NCBI GenBank assembly: GCA_965227215.1
Contig: OZ245729.1
Location: forward strand, 3,224,001 to 3,288,000
DNA from: Gracilimonas sp965227215
GTDB lineage: Bacteria > Bacteroidota > Rhodothermia > Balneolales > Balneolaceae
Length of the DNA stretch: 64,000 nucleotides
Reading direction: 5' to 3'
Positions 1-9,040 of the stretch are shown here, piece after piece (position 1 is the stretch's first letter; each line of letters opens with the position of its first letter). A program made the translations under genes and the position numbers. Below the pieces are notes generated by a model. That model was not told the origin of the DNA. It saw only the letters and a program-made list of their open reading frames with translations, and searched no databases.

Positions 1-712
1 GATTGGTAAGTGCGGCCGTTCCAAAACAAATGGCAATTACGGTAAGCAAAAAGAGTTCTTGTCGTCGCGTTTGGGCTACTTTTTCTAGAATCCAGGGAAC
101 GACTTTTCGGGCTAAAAGAACGACAACGGCGATCAGTAAAACTGCTTTACCGAGAACGAAGAACAGATCGGTCAGGGAGTCGCTTTGCCCGGATAGGATA
201 GGCACCAGCAATACCATAGCAATAATGGCCAAATCCTGAAATATCAACACAGCCAGAGATAGTCGTCCGACCGGTGTGTCCGTTTTACCTTGTTCGCTAA
301 AAAGTCCAAGAATTATAGCCGTTGAGCTCAGCGCTACCAGGCAGCCGGTGTAAATGCCCACTTTCCAATCCACCCCAAAAAAGAATAGAATACCGACAAC
401 AGCCGCTACCGTGAGTAAAACCTGTAAGCCACCACCCACAAAAATGGCATTCCGGATTCGGGAAAGTTTTTCAAGGCTGAACTCAATTCCGATGGTAAAG
501 AGGAGTAAGATAATCCCGATTTCGGCAAGCATATCCACCAGCTCCTGATCCTGAACCAATCCGAGAGCATTGGGTCCGATAATTACACCTGCAATCAAAA
601 AACCGGCTATGGGCACCAGTTTTATACGATAACAGACATAGGCAATGAGTACGCTTACCAGAAATAACGCAACGATTTCATTTAAAAAAGGAAGACTTAC
701 TGCAAAGAGCAT
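1..712 (-). CDS. CPA2-family Na+(K+)/H+ antiporter, KefB-like (3' part beyond window)
   Basis: Inner-membrane monovalent cation:proton antiporter of the KefB/KefC (CPA2) family. The reverse-strand frame is open from an ATG at 712 to the window edge, giving 237 residues of the N-terminal membrane domain. It reads as successive hydrophobic helices, with the family-typical stretches ALSSTAIIL (about residue 130) and LIFQDLAII (about 155). The end of the membrane domain and any TrkA-N regulatory domain lie outside the window. It follows the S9 peptidase gene in the same direction after a 131-base gap with an inverted repeat, so it is probably a separate transcript. Substrate (K+ or Na+) cannot be told from this part. 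Confidence 0.85.
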   Translation of the reverse strand, partial: MLFAVSLPFLNEIVALFLVSVLIAYVCYRIKLVPIAGFLIAGVIIGPNALGLVQDQELVDMLAEIGIILLLFTIGIEFSLEKLSRIRNAIFVGGGLQVLLTVAAVVGILFFFGVDWKVGIYTGCLVALSSTAIILGLFSEQGKTDTPVGRLSLAVLIFQDLAIIAMVLLVPILSGQSDSLTDLFFVLGKAVLLIAVVVLLARKVVPWILEKVAQTRRQELFLLTVIAICFGTAALTN

Positions 713-788
713 TTAGGGAAATATTAACTTATGAGGGTTGAAGATGAAATAACGGGTTGTAGAGCTTACGGCACTCAGCCTTCAGCTT

Positions 789-826
789 TCAGCTTTCAGT
801 TTTTTTAACCTAAAACTGAAAGCTGA
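789..826. repeat. 14-bp inverted repeat built on a CTGAAAGCT motif
   Basis: TCAGCTTTCAGTTT at 789-802 is an exact reverse complement of 813-826, with a 10-base loop. A further partial copy of the AGCTTTCAG unit precedes it (about 776-789). It lies between the S9 peptidase stop and the antiporter start and could act as a transcription terminator, although no clear T-run follows on the minus strand. It could instead be a dispersed intergenic repeat. Confidence 0.5.
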
Positions 827-843
827 TTGCCGACAGCTAATAA

Positions 844-2883
844 TCAATCTCTGTACTTATCAAACCAGCCAATGATGTAAGCTACTTTGCGGAACAGATT
901 ACTTGGTTTAGCCGCAATTCCGTGTCCGGAACCCTGAATTCGAACCATAGCAGCATCTACTCCCTGTAATTTGAGAGCAGCGTAGTATTGTTCGGTTTCA
1001 CTCATCGGGGTACGATAATCCTGCTCACCGGTAAGCAACAGGGTAGGGGTGGTAACATTGCCTACAAGTGAGATAGGCGATCGTTCCAGGTATTGCTCGG
1101 GATCTTCCCAGGGTTTTTCGGTAAACCAGTATTTACTGAAGAAGGGAGAGCCGTCAGCTGTTAATACAAAGCTGTACCAGTTAATAACCGGTTTGGCTAC
1201 CACAGCCGCTTTAAATCGATCTGTTTTGCCGATTGCCCAAGAGGTTAGTACACCACCACCGCTGCCTCCGGTAATGAAAAGGTTGTCTTTATCGATATAG
1301 CCCTGATCGACAACATAATCGACCGCATCCATTAAGTCGTTATGATCTTCGCTGGGGTAATTATGATTGATATAGGCTGCAAATTCTTCACCGTAACTGG
1401 TGCTTCCACGGGGATTAGTATAAACAACCACGTAACCGCGACTGGCCATTAACTGTAACTCAGGAGAAAATTGAGGTCCATATGCAGTGTGAGGTCCGCC
1501 ATGAATTTCGAGAATCATTGGGTATTGATCGTTTGGATCGAAGTCAGGAGGAGTTATGATCCAGCCCTGTACTCTGAAATCATCAACAGAGGAATTCACC
1601 CAAAATTCTTGAACTTCTCCGAGGGTTTTAGATTTCAGGAATTGTCCATTTAAATTAGTGAGGATACGGCTCTGCATACGGGTTGGAAAATGACCAACAC
1701 TAAGTTCAGCGGGCTGTGTTGCCGTTCCGGAGGTAAAGGCAACACGGCCGTTTGTAGCAACAGAGTAAGAGCCTCCACTGTATGGCCGACCAATGGTTGA
1801 GCTTGAAAGATCAGTTGCTGCTACGCTGTAATCTCCATTTAACTTTATGTTGCCTACTTTAGCAACACCCTCTTCGGTGTACCTGAAAAACAAAGATTTG
1901 CTGTCATCCGCCCATGTAATAGAAGAAATATCATTAGCTACTTTCTGCGAGATCTTTCTCAGGTTTGAGCCGTTACGATTCATCACGTATAAATCAGTAA
2001 GCTGGTACCCCACGAATTTATCTTCATAGCCGGTATAGGCAATGAGCTTCCCATCGGGAGAAACTCTGGGACTGCTGTGTGGATCTCTTTTATCCGTGAT
2101 CTTTGTCATGGCTCCGGTCTCGATATTCATTTCGTAGATTTGCTCATTGTTGGGATCCAAATCTGCATTTCCAGAACGATCTGCAGTAAAAATGATATTT
2201 CCATCAGGTGTCCAGGATCCGGAACCGTGATCATAATCACCTGAAGTTAACTGACGAGGAGCTCCTCCATCAGCAGAAATAACAAATAGATGATCAAAGC
2301 CATCAGCAACATAACCACCACCATCTCTTCTGTAAACCGCTTTGTCTATAACTTGTGCCGACTGTTCCCACTTTGCTCCGGAAGGTGGAGCAGGCATATC
2401 AGTTTTCACCACAGAAGAAGTACCCGGCACAAATTTAGAGAAAAGAATCTTGCTGCCATCAGGTGACCAGCTCAAATTTCCCGGACTTTCAGTCAGGTTG
2501 GTGATGGAAGCGGTAGCACCGGTATCCATCCATCGTACAAAAATCTGGTTCGAGCCTTCTTCAGAAGAAGTATAGGCTATACGATCACCGCCTGGCGACC
2601 AGGTCACATTACCATAAGAGCTAGTCCCAGATGTTAAAGGGATATGGTTTTCTCCGGAGAAAGAAATACTCCACAGATTTACAAATCGCCGGTCGGTTAT
2701 CACATCAAACTGATGGCGTTCGTAAATGATGGTTTTTCCGTCGGGAGAAATCTCAGGGTTGCTGGCCATCTGAAGGTCAAATAAATGCATATAGTCAAAA
2801 TGGGATTCATCTACCTGAGCCGTAACGGATAAACTCAGAAAAGAAAAAAGAAGCAGTACGAGGGTAGCAGTTCGTTTCATCAT
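844..2883 (-). CDS. secreted S9-family prolyl oligopeptidase-type peptidase
   Basis: Exported serine peptidase related to dipeptidyl/acylaminoacyl peptidases, which release short peptides from N-termini. An N-terminal signal peptide (to about residue 22, ending VTAQ) is followed by a WD40-like beta-propeller with repeated SPDGK-type blades (about 35-400) and a C-terminal alpha/beta hydrolase domain. The catalytic triad is visible: Ser541 in GGSGGG, Asp622 in GEQDYRTP and His654 in GSGHG. Length 679 aa is normal for the family. The start is the first ATG of a tandem pair. It likely acts in the periplasm or outside the cell in peptide scavenging; exact specificity is not visible. Confidence 0.92.
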   Translation of the reverse strand: MMKRTATLVLLLFSFLSLSVTAQVDESHFDYMHLFDLQMASNPEISPDGKTIIYERHQFDVITDRRFVNLWSISFSGENHIPLTSGTSSYGNVTWSPGGDRIAYTSSEEGSNQIFVRWMDTGATASITNLTESPGNLSWSPDGSKILFSKFVPGTSSVVKTDMPAPPSGAKWEQSAQVIDKAVYRRDGGGYVADGFDHLFVISADGGAPRQLTSGDYDHGSGSWTPDGNIIFTADRSGNADLDPNNEQIYEMNIETGAMTKITDKRDPHSSPRVSPDGKLIAYTGYEDKFVGYQLTDLYVMNRNGSNLRKISQKVANDISSITWADDSKSLFFRYTEEGVAKVGNIKLNGDYSVAATDLSSSTIGRPYSGGSYSVATNGRVAFTSGTATQPAELSVGHFPTRMQSRILTNLNGQFLKSKTLGEVQEFWVNSSVDDFRVQGWIITPPDFDPNDQYPMILEIHGGPHTAYGPQFSPELQLMASRGYVVVYTNPRGSTSYGEEFAAYINHNYPSEDHNDLMDAVDYVVDQGYIDKDNLFITGGSGGGVLTSWAIGKTDRFKAAVVAKPVINWYSFVLTADGSPFFSKYWFTEKPWEDPEQYLERSPISLVGNVTTPTLLLTGEQDYRTPMSETEQYYAALKLQGVDAAMVRIQGSGHGIAAKPSNLFRKVAYIIGWFDKYRD

Positions 2884-2958
2884 TATAGCTGTAATTGATT
2901 TAATAGGATGGCGGAAAATAATCGCTTCCGCGCAGTTCTAAAAACATTTGAAAATACT

Positions 2959-3513
2959 TTACAAATAGGTCTCTTTTGATTCCCCCTTTACCGGCCCAAC
3001 AATCTCACGGGTTATCCACCCACCATAGAAACCTCCGGGCTGGGGTTTCACATACTCACCATCTACATAGCAATGTAATTTGGAAGGATAAAAAGCGAGG
3101 TGACTCTTGATTTTGCTGAAGTCGCTGAATGGATTGGGGTATGACCATGCTGCCTGATCCGCTTTCTCATCGTCTACTACAACATCCCAGTAAATGGCTT
3201 CTCCTTTCCACTCACACTTTGATTCTCCTTTTGCTTTAACGATGTATTTGGAGTTCAGGTCGGAGGGAGGGATGTAAAAGGTGGGAGGACTTGCGGTTTC
3301 CAATATTCGGATGGCACGGGTGCTTCTGGCAATAATCTTGTTGGCAAAAATAACCAGCACTTCTCGTGAGTCCGGATCAATTTTGGGAGGGCGCGGATAA
3401 TCCCACACCGATTCCTGTCCTTCTTTAGGTTTTTGAGCGAATTTTGGCCGCTTTTGCCCGTAATATTCCCAGTGAGATTGCCCCGATTTAGCCCAGCTTG
3501 GTAGGTCTGTCAT
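2959..3513 (-). CDS. DUF427 domain protein
   Basis: 184-residue soluble protein with the DUF427 fold twice hinted: IFANKIIARSTRAIRILET..PPTFYIP in the middle and YPNPFSDFSKIKSHLAFYPSK towards the end, the usual signature of this family of unknown function. There is no signal peptide. It starts 15 bases downstream of the TspO gene and is likely co-transcribed with it. Function cannot be assigned from sequence. Confidence 0.85.
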   Translation of the reverse strand: MTDLPSWAKSGQSHWEYYGQKRPKFAQKPKEGQESVWDYPRPPKIDPDSREVLVIFANKIIARSTRAIRILETASPPTFYIPPSDLNSKYIVKAKGESKCEWKGEAIYWDVVVDDEKADQAAWSYPNPFSDFSKIKSHLAFYPSKLHCYVDGEYVKPQPGGFYGGWITREIVGPVKGESKETYL

Positions 3514-3528
3514 TGAATTTTTTGAATG

Positions 3529-4005
3529 TTAATTAAGCACAACGATGGAAAGATTGAGGATAGCAGCAAAAGCAACCCATAGAATGTAGGGTACAAAAAG
3601 CCATCCGGTCCATCCTTCTATTTTTCTGAATTTGTTAAAGGTCAGAAGAATGGACACAAGTAAGAGGATTATCTCGATGAAAGCAATAAGGGGAGATTGA
3701 AGTCCGAAAAAAAGAAAAGACCACAAACCATTCAGCAGCAACTGAAGTCCAAATAGCTTAAGGGCTGATTTGACTTTGGTTTTTGAAGTACCTTTCTGCC
3801 AGATACCCGCTACTGCTACTCCCATCAGGGTGTAGAGTGTAGTCCAAACCGGGCCAAATAACCAATTCGGAGGATTAAAGAAAGGCTTATTCAGGCCGGC
3901 ATACCAGGTGTTGATAGCCGGCAAAGTTACACTGCTTGCAGCCAGTCCGACTGCGTTACAGATAAGAATGGCGATTATCACTTTGGTCCAGAACGGAAAT
4001 TTCAC
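3529..4005 (-). CDS. TspO/MBR family membrane protein
   Basis: 158-residue integral membrane protein with five predicted helices and the TspO signature: WYAGLNKPFFNPPNWLFGPVW near residue 32 and WxxLFxGLQSP in helix 3. TspO proteins bind porphyrins and related tetrapyrroles and modulate stress or photo-oxidative responses in bacteria. The start chosen is a GTG at 4005, directly followed by KFPFW and the first helix; no ATG lies upstream in frame near enough. The DUF427 gene follows after 15 bases, suggesting a two-gene operon. Confidence 0.92.
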   Translation of the reverse strand: MKFPFWTKVIIAILICNAVGLAASSVTLPAINTWYAGLNKPFFNPPNWLFGPVWTTLYTLMGVAVAGIWQKGTSKTKVKSALKLFGLQLLLNGLWSFLFFGLQSPLIAFIEIILLLVSILLTFNKFRKIEGWTGWLFVPYILWVAFAAILNLSIVVLN

Positions 4006-4142
4006 AACTTTCTATTTAGGTGGCTTTAAAAACTTTAAAGCTTTAGACATGGAAGATCGTAATTTAGTTCCGGCTTGTCTTATTATTGCTTCCACCAAGC
4101 GTTGTTAAGAACAGATGTTAAGCCGTTCTGAGTATGAAAAAG

Positions 4143-4174
4143 AAAAAGGGAGAGAAAAATTCTCCCCCTTTTTT
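4143..4174 (-). terminator. Rho-independent terminator after lipoprotein gene
   Basis: Reading the minus strand, AAAAAGGGGGAGAA pairs with TTCTCTCCCTTTTT and is followed by a T-rich run. It begins four bases after the stop of the lipoprotein gene and may work in both directions. Confidence 0.75.
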
Positions 4175-4178
4175 AAAA

Positions 4179-4877
4179 CTATAATTGAATTTCTACTTCT
4201 GTGGCTAAATCAAGTCCGTCAGCAACAGTGTCAAATATATCGCTGTTACTGGTTTCACTTATGACAATCACACCTGAGTTATTCTTCGTTGCTTCCTCCA
4301 GCATGTCCGGGGAAACGTCTGCAAACCAAACGATAGGATCAAAGGTGATTTCCGCAATAACATTCATTCCGGAATCAAAAGTAACAGTGCCTTCTCGTTC
4401 CACTTCAAATGTTTCGCCAGAGTTAAATTCAAAACGAATTGGGTGAGACTGACCATTACTATCTTCGAACGTTCCTTCGATAACAACTGATGGATCTTCA
4501 TTTTCATCAAGCAGTTCAAGTTCAACCCGGCTTTCAACAAAGGTGCCAACGGGTAGTTCCAGTCCGCTCAGGTCAGGTGTTGTTTCTCCGGTAGCAAAAT
4601 CGATTTCTACAATTTGCTCGATGTTTACTTCCACAGAGTCACTTTCATCACTTTCTACCTCAAACTGAATTTGGGTTAGGGTTATCGTTCCGCTTGAGAA
4701 TGTAAGGGTGTTTGCAAGGTTCTGAGCTGAAGCTTTTGATAAGCCTGAAGTACTGGTGTTTGTATTAAAGTTTAAATCAATAGTTGGAGACTTATCGTTA
4801 TTGTTTGTTGAACATGCCGCTGTAAATAATAGAGCCACCAAAAGTAAAGGGTGGAGAATAGTTTTTAAATTTTTCAT
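4179..4877 (-). CDS. hypothetical lipoprotein
   Basis: 232-residue lipoprotein with a type II signal peptide: a hydrophobic stretch ends in LLFTAAC, placing the acylated cysteine at residue 21. The mature part is acidic, rich in Glu, Asp, Thr and beta-strand residues (for example the stretch around SNGQSHPIRFEFNSGETFEVE). It resembles small envelope lipoproteins of the DUF4382 kind but I cannot assign a family with confidence. It stands alone, with its own terminator. Function unknown. Confidence 0.75.
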   Translation of the reverse strand: MKNLKTILHPLLLVALLFTAACSTNNNDKSPTIDLNFNTNTSTSGLSKASAQNLANTLTFSSGTITLTQIQFEVESDESDSVEVNIEQIVEIDFATGETTPDLSGLELPVGTFVESRVELELLDENEDPSVVIEGTFEDSNGQSHPIRFEFNSGETFEVEREGTVTFDSGMNVIAEITFDPIVWFADVSPDMLEEATKNNSGVIVISETSNSDIFDTVADGLDLATEVEIQL

Positions 4878-5063
4878 AACAATGATGTTTTAATTTTTTG
4901 AAATTTGTTTTGTAATCCAACGATTAAACTTTTGAATAATTGATTTGTTCCTGACAGGAGTTATTTGCCCTTGATGTGATCGTAATTCACATATATAAAT
5001 AATATGAACGGTGAATATGTTCCGGGTATTAGTAGACTACATTTGGAATGGATAATTATATCC

Positions 5064-5189
5064 TTAAAAAGAGAAGTAAACCAAAGCAGTAACCGAGATG
5101 AATAAAAGAGCAATCTTAACACGCATTATCTTTTCGGAATAATCACTTTCCTCTTCAGAGTAGTCGGATATTATTTGTTCTGAAATCAT
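5064..5189 (-). CDS. possible 41-residue single-helix membrane protein
   Basis: The minus strand from an ATG at 5189 encodes 41 residues: an acidic N-terminus (SDYSEEESDYSEK) then one hydrophobic helix (IALLFISVTALVYF). It ends 62 bases below the WG-repeat gene in the 374-base gap 4878-5251, where nothing else is visible. The acidic-then-helix layout is that of a real small protein, but the ribosome binding site is poor. Treat as a candidate only. Confidence 0.35.
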   Translation of the reverse strand: MISEQIISDYSEEESDYSEKIMRVKIALLFISVTALVYFSF

Positions 5190-5251
5190 GGCTTTTTCTT
5201 TTTTACTACAAGAGTTTAAAAAGTCCGTTTTGTTACAAAACAGGCAAGTTT

Positions 5252-6295
5252 TTATCGGGTGGGAAACCAGACATAATCCCCTGATTTATTGATGTAGCCA
5301 TAGTTTTCTTCAATTTCGTCTTCCACCGGAACGTAAATGGTAACTCTTGCCAGACCATTATAAAACGGCTCTACCTCATCAAATTTGGGAGAGGTAATAC
5401 GGTTACCTGCTTTGTCAATAAAGGTCCATTTGTTATTGATCATAACCGGAGCGCGTTCTTCGGTAAAGGTACCGGCTTGCTCAAATTGTTCTTCAATCAC
5501 AAACTCCCCTGATTTGTTGATATATCCAAAAGAGTTCGACCCTGAGCGGGCAGGGGCCAGTCCGTTTCCAAAATCACCCACACTTATGAATTGCGGGGAG
5601 ATGGATACTTCTCCATCATTACCAATAAAACCCCAGCGGTCACTGATTCTGACGGCAGCCAGATGGTTGGAAAACGGTCGTGCTTCCGCATATTTGAAAT
5701 CCACGATGGTGTTGCCGGATTTATCAATATATCCGTATAAGTCATCATTTCTGACCATAGCCCGGCCGTTACGAAATTCATTTTCTTCCACGTAGTCCAT
5801 GTCATCAGGAAGATCAACCGATTCGATACGATCTCCGCTTTCATCTATGTAGTAGAATTCTCTGTAATCTACACTGCGAACAAAAGCCCGCCCGTCCGAA
5901 AATCGGGACGCACCGCGGAATTTTGGGTTGATTACAAAATTGCCCGAAGCGTTGATATAGCCCCAGCGCCCATCAAATTGAACGGCTGCTTTACCGCCTG
6001 AGAATTGGCGAATGTTGTTGAAATCTCCTTCAATTTTAATTTCACCCTTGGCGTTGATGTATTTCCATCCCCAGGATTCCCGTACAACGGCAAGGCCTTC
6101 ATGAAAGTCTGCCGCATATTGAAAATCAGGTTCCAGAATAATTTCACCCTGCTGATTGATGTATCCCCATTCTCCGTCAACTACAACAGGATATAACTTC
6201 ACGGCATCATCATCCTCGTTGCCGGTTATGGAGTTCACGAGATCACAAGATGAAAAGGTCAGTGCAACAGTAAGCAGTAGTAATAAACGTTTCAT
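5252..6295 (-). CDS. WG-repeat lipoprotein (paralogue 2)
   Basis: 347-residue lipoprotein (FSSC lipobox at residues 14-17) made of about seven WG repeats, each around 40 residues with the pattern G.WGYIN..G...I.P.F..A..F..GLA.V. WG repeats form a solvent-exposed beta-structure of unknown role, often on surface proteins. It is the last gene of a run with a paralogue 12 bases upstream and the DUF1501 and DUF1800 genes beyond that, all on the same strand. The two WG proteins share the start CDLVNS..GN and the end GYINKxGxYxWxPTR, so they arose by tandem duplication. Confidence 0.88.
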   Translation of the reverse strand: MKRLLLLLTVALTFSSCDLVNSITGNEDDDAVKLYPVVVDGEWGYINQQGEIILEPDFQYAADFHEGLAVVRESWGWKYINAKGEIKIEGDFNNIRQFSGGKAAVQFDGRWGYINASGNFVINPKFRGASRFSDGRAFVRSVDYREFYYIDESGDRIESVDLPDDMDYVEENEFRNGRAMVRNDDLYGYIDKSGNTIVDFKYAEARPFSNHLAAVRISDRWGFIGNDGEVSISPQFISVGDFGNGLAPARSGSNSFGYINKSGEFVIEEQFEQAGTFTEERAPVMINNKWTFIDKAGNRITSPKFDEVEPFYNGLARVTIYVPVEDEIEENYGYINKSGDYVWFPTR

Positions 6296-6307
6296 GATAT
6301 TCTTGAT

Positions 6308-7372
6308 TTATCGGGTTGGGTACCATATGTATTCGCCTTTCTTGTTGATGTATCCATACCGGATATTATCATCATTGCCGATTTGGACGCGTGCAATACC
6401 ATTGATAAAGCTCTCGGCCTGATCAAATGGTTTAGTTATAGATAGGAGTTTGCTGCTTTTATTCAGATAAAACCAGTCGTTATTGAGTCGTATGGCCGAC
6501 ATATTTTCGGCAAAAGGTTTGACTTCAGCGAACTGAGGCTCAATCACAATTTCTTCTTCTTTGTTGATGAAGCCGATATAATCTCCGTCCCTGAACCATG
6601 CCAGCCCCTGTGAAAATCGGCCGGCTTCTTCGAACTTCGGGGTGATTTCCGGACTTCCGGATTTGTTTATGAATCCCCATCCTTCGGCTGTTTCGATGGG
6701 AGCGAGGCCATCCACGAATTCACCTGCCGTGGAAATCTGAAAAGTAGGGTTGATGCTTTCATTGCCTTCCTCATCGATGTAAATCCATCCGTCAAATGTT
6801 TCAACGGCAGCAAGTCCGTTTGAGAAAGGGCGGGCATCACTGTATTTGGGTTCAACCAGAACGCTTCCGTCAGAGTTGATATATCCCCATAGTCCGTCAA
6901 TTCGAACTGCGGCTTTACCTTCGGAGATTGGCTGGGCAAAATCGTATTGAGCTTCGATCACGAAATTGCCGGTTTCATCAATAAAACCATAGGCCTGACC
7001 GGGTAGTTGAACGGGTGCGAGCCCATCTTCGAAATCTCCGGCGCTGGTGAATTGAGCTTCAATAACCAGCTTAGCCGGGTCTGCCTGCACATATCCCCAT
7101 TGGGTGCCTTCACGGATGGCTGCGAGTCCGTCAGACATATCCCGGGCAAAATCAAACCGGGGTTCCATAACGATATTTCCCGAATTGGAGATAAATCCCC
7201 ATTCTCCATTCAGCATTACAGGATGGATGGTTTTCTGATTGCCTTTCTTATCGTCGTTGCCTACTACCGAGTTCACCAGGTCACAACCGGTCATCAACAC
7301 AATGCCAAATAAGGCGATAAGCAGCAGCGAAAGTATTTTAGGCTTCAATTGTTGTTTTGCTGAGTAGGTCAT
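6308..7372 (-). CDS. WG-repeat lipoprotein (paralogue 1)
   Basis: 354-residue lipoprotein; the hydrophobic segment ends LMTGC (cysteine at about residue 30), followed by roughly seven WG repeats like those of the next gene. Its ATG overlaps the stop of the DUF1501 gene by four bases (ATGA), so translation is probably coupled. It is probably anchored to a membrane facing the periplasm or cell surface. Function unknown; the tight coupling to a DUF1501 protein suggests a shared surface role. Confidence 0.88.
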   Translation of the reverse strand: MTYSAKQQLKPKILSLLLIALFGIVLMTGCDLVNSVVGNDDKKGNQKTIHPVMLNGEWGFISNSGNIVMEPRFDFARDMSDGLAAIREGTQWGYVQADPAKLVIEAQFTSAGDFEDGLAPVQLPGQAYGFIDETGNFVIEAQYDFAQPISEGKAAVRIDGLWGYINSDGSVLVEPKYSDARPFSNGLAAVETFDGWIYIDEEGNESINPTFQISTAGEFVDGLAPIETAEGWGFINKSGSPEITPKFEEAGRFSQGLAWFRDGDYIGFINKEEEIVIEPQFAEVKPFAENMSAIRLNNDWFYLNKSSKLLSITKPFDQAESFINGIARVQIGNDDNIRYGYINKKGEYIWYPTR

Positions 7373-9018
7373 TTGATTAAGGTCATTTTTTTGGTTTGAG
7401 TACCTGAGGGTGTTTCTAGTTTGTACAGATAGGTACCGCTGGGCAGGTTGGCAGCATCGAACGTAATGCTATACTCTCCGGCTGATTTTCTTTCGTTTAT
7501 TATCGTCCGAATCAAGCTTCCCTTAATGTTATACACACTAAGTTTTACATCAGCCGCATTGGCCAGCGAGAAGGAAATCGTAGTTGTAGGGTTAAATGGA
7601 TTCGGGTAGTTCTGTTCCAGCTTGAAAGAAGTTGGTCCGCTACCGCCATTATTGATCCCCGTTGGAACCGTGGCGGTAGAGTCCACGAAATCAAGCTTGT
7701 TAAAGGATCCGTCAATGACAGAATCAGTTTCTTCATCGGCAAGACCAAACCAGTCATCCAGGATAGAAGTGTACACTGACCGGTAATCGGTGCTGAACAC
7801 GGGGTCGCCGGAATTGTCCAGGTTGGTTAAGTCGGCATGATTACCATAAAGTCCGCCATTTACAGGGCCAAATACCATTACCGGAGCTGAAGAGCCATGA
7901 TCTGTTCCGTTGGATGAATTCTCGTCCAAGGTTCTCCCGAATTCAGAGAATGTCATGGTCAGGGCTTTGTTCTGCAGATTGTCGCTTCCGAGATCGGCAT
8001 AAAAAGCGTTTACAGAATCGGCGATATCAGCCAGCAGATTAGCATGTCCGCCTTCGGTTCCACCCTGATTATTATGGGTGTCAAAACCTCCTTTGGAAAC
8101 GAGGAAAAGCTTGGTATTCAATCCGCCCCGGATTAAGCGGGCAACTACGGCCAGGCTCTGAGCAAGCGATGAATTCGGATACTGGCCCATATTGGAAGCA
8201 TTGTCAGCCGCTTCCTGAATAGATTCGAGGTACTTAAAGGAGGAGTTGGCGATCTTTCGGGCAAAGGAGAGTGAATCACCAAAATCATTCTGAGGCACGT
8301 TGTTTTCATCATAAAAACCGCCCTGCTCCAGAAATTGGGTGAACTGACTGGCACCGCCAAAAGTAACACCCAGGTTCCCGAATTCACTTTGGAACAGCGT
8401 TGCCGATCCTCCAATCCGAACACCCAATGGGAATTCAGGTGGATTCATTATAAAATCAGGATTGTCTTCTACCAAAAATCGACCTGCCCATCCGGTGTTT
8501 TCTACTTCATTTCCGCCACTTCCGGTCGTCCAGATATCGGTTGCACGGGCATGAGAACGATTGGTGTTGGAGTAACCTACATTATTGATGACGGCCATAT
8601 TTCCTTCACCCCAAAATGGTTGAAGGTTGCTCATGGCCGGGTGCATGCCAATATCATCACTTAGTAAAAGCGAATCCTGTTTCCGGATGCCAATAGTAGG
8701 ACGTTTCTGGTAATAAATATCATTCTCGACCGGGATGATGGTATTGAGTCCGTCATTTCCACCGCTTAGTTGGATTAACACCAGCACGCGATCGTTGTCT
8801 GCCCGGGAAAGTCGATTAAAAAACTTGGATCGTGCAAAGGTACTCACGGGCATTCCACCAAGAATCATGGACGAACCAATGGCACCAAAGCCAAGGGTGC
8901 TCAGGAAACTACGCCGGCTCCAGCTTTCATGGTCGTGTTTGTGGGCTTCCTTGTCTTCAAGGCTGGCACCTTTACGGTCGTGGGATAACTTTGGGTTATG
9001 ATGATCGTTCTTACACAT
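7369..9018 (-). CDS. DUF1501 protein with Tat signal and type IX-style sorting domain
   Basis: 549 residues. The N-terminus carries a twin-arginine signal (SRRSFL, arginines 35-36, then a hydrophobic segment to about 62). The body is a DUF1501 domain, a sulfatase/phosphatase-like family (GGNDGLNTIIP near 85, LFLVSKGGFDTHNNQ near 305, SEFGRTLDENSSNGTDHG near 365). The last 85 residues form a sorting domain starting FKLEQNYPNPFNP and ending KKMTLIK, as used for secretion and surface attachment by the type IX system. DUF1501 genes commonly sit beside DUF1800 genes, as here (22-base gap). Substrate unknown. The Tat-plus-sorting-domain combination implies folding in the cytoplasm before export. 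Confidence 0.9.
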   Translation of the reverse strand: MCKNDHHNPKLSHDRKGASLEDKEAHKHDHESWSRRSFLSTLGFGAIGSSMILGGMPVSTFARSKFFNRLSRADNDRVLVLIQLSGGNDGLNTIIPVENDIYYQKRPTIGIRKQDSLLLSDDIGMHPAMSNLQPFWGEGNMAVINNVGYSNTNRSHARATDIWTTGSGGNEVENTGWAGRFLVEDNPDFIMNPPEFPLGVRIGGSATLFQSEFGNLGVTFGGASQFTQFLEQGGFYDENNVPQNDFGDSLSFARKIANSSFKYLESIQEAADNASNMGQYPNSSLAQSLAVVARLIRGGLNTKLFLVSKGGFDTHNNQGGTEGGHANLLADIADSVNAFYADLGSDNLQNKALTMTFSEFGRTLDENSSNGTDHGSSAPVMVFGPVNGGLYGNHADLTNLDNSGDPVFSTDYRSVYTSILDDWFGLADEETDSVIDGSFNKLDFVDSTATVPTGINNGGSGPTSFKLEQNYPNPFNPTTTISFSLANAADVKLSVYNIKGSLIRTIINERKSAGEYSITFDAANLPSGTYLYKLETPSGTQTKKMTLIK

Positions 9019-9040
9019 GCTTCTTGACGATTATTTGAAA

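Noticed and set aside
4095..4130. GCGTTGTTAAGAAC and GTTAAGC resembling attC core sequences
   Set aside because: No paired arms or partner core within 150 bases; chance match.
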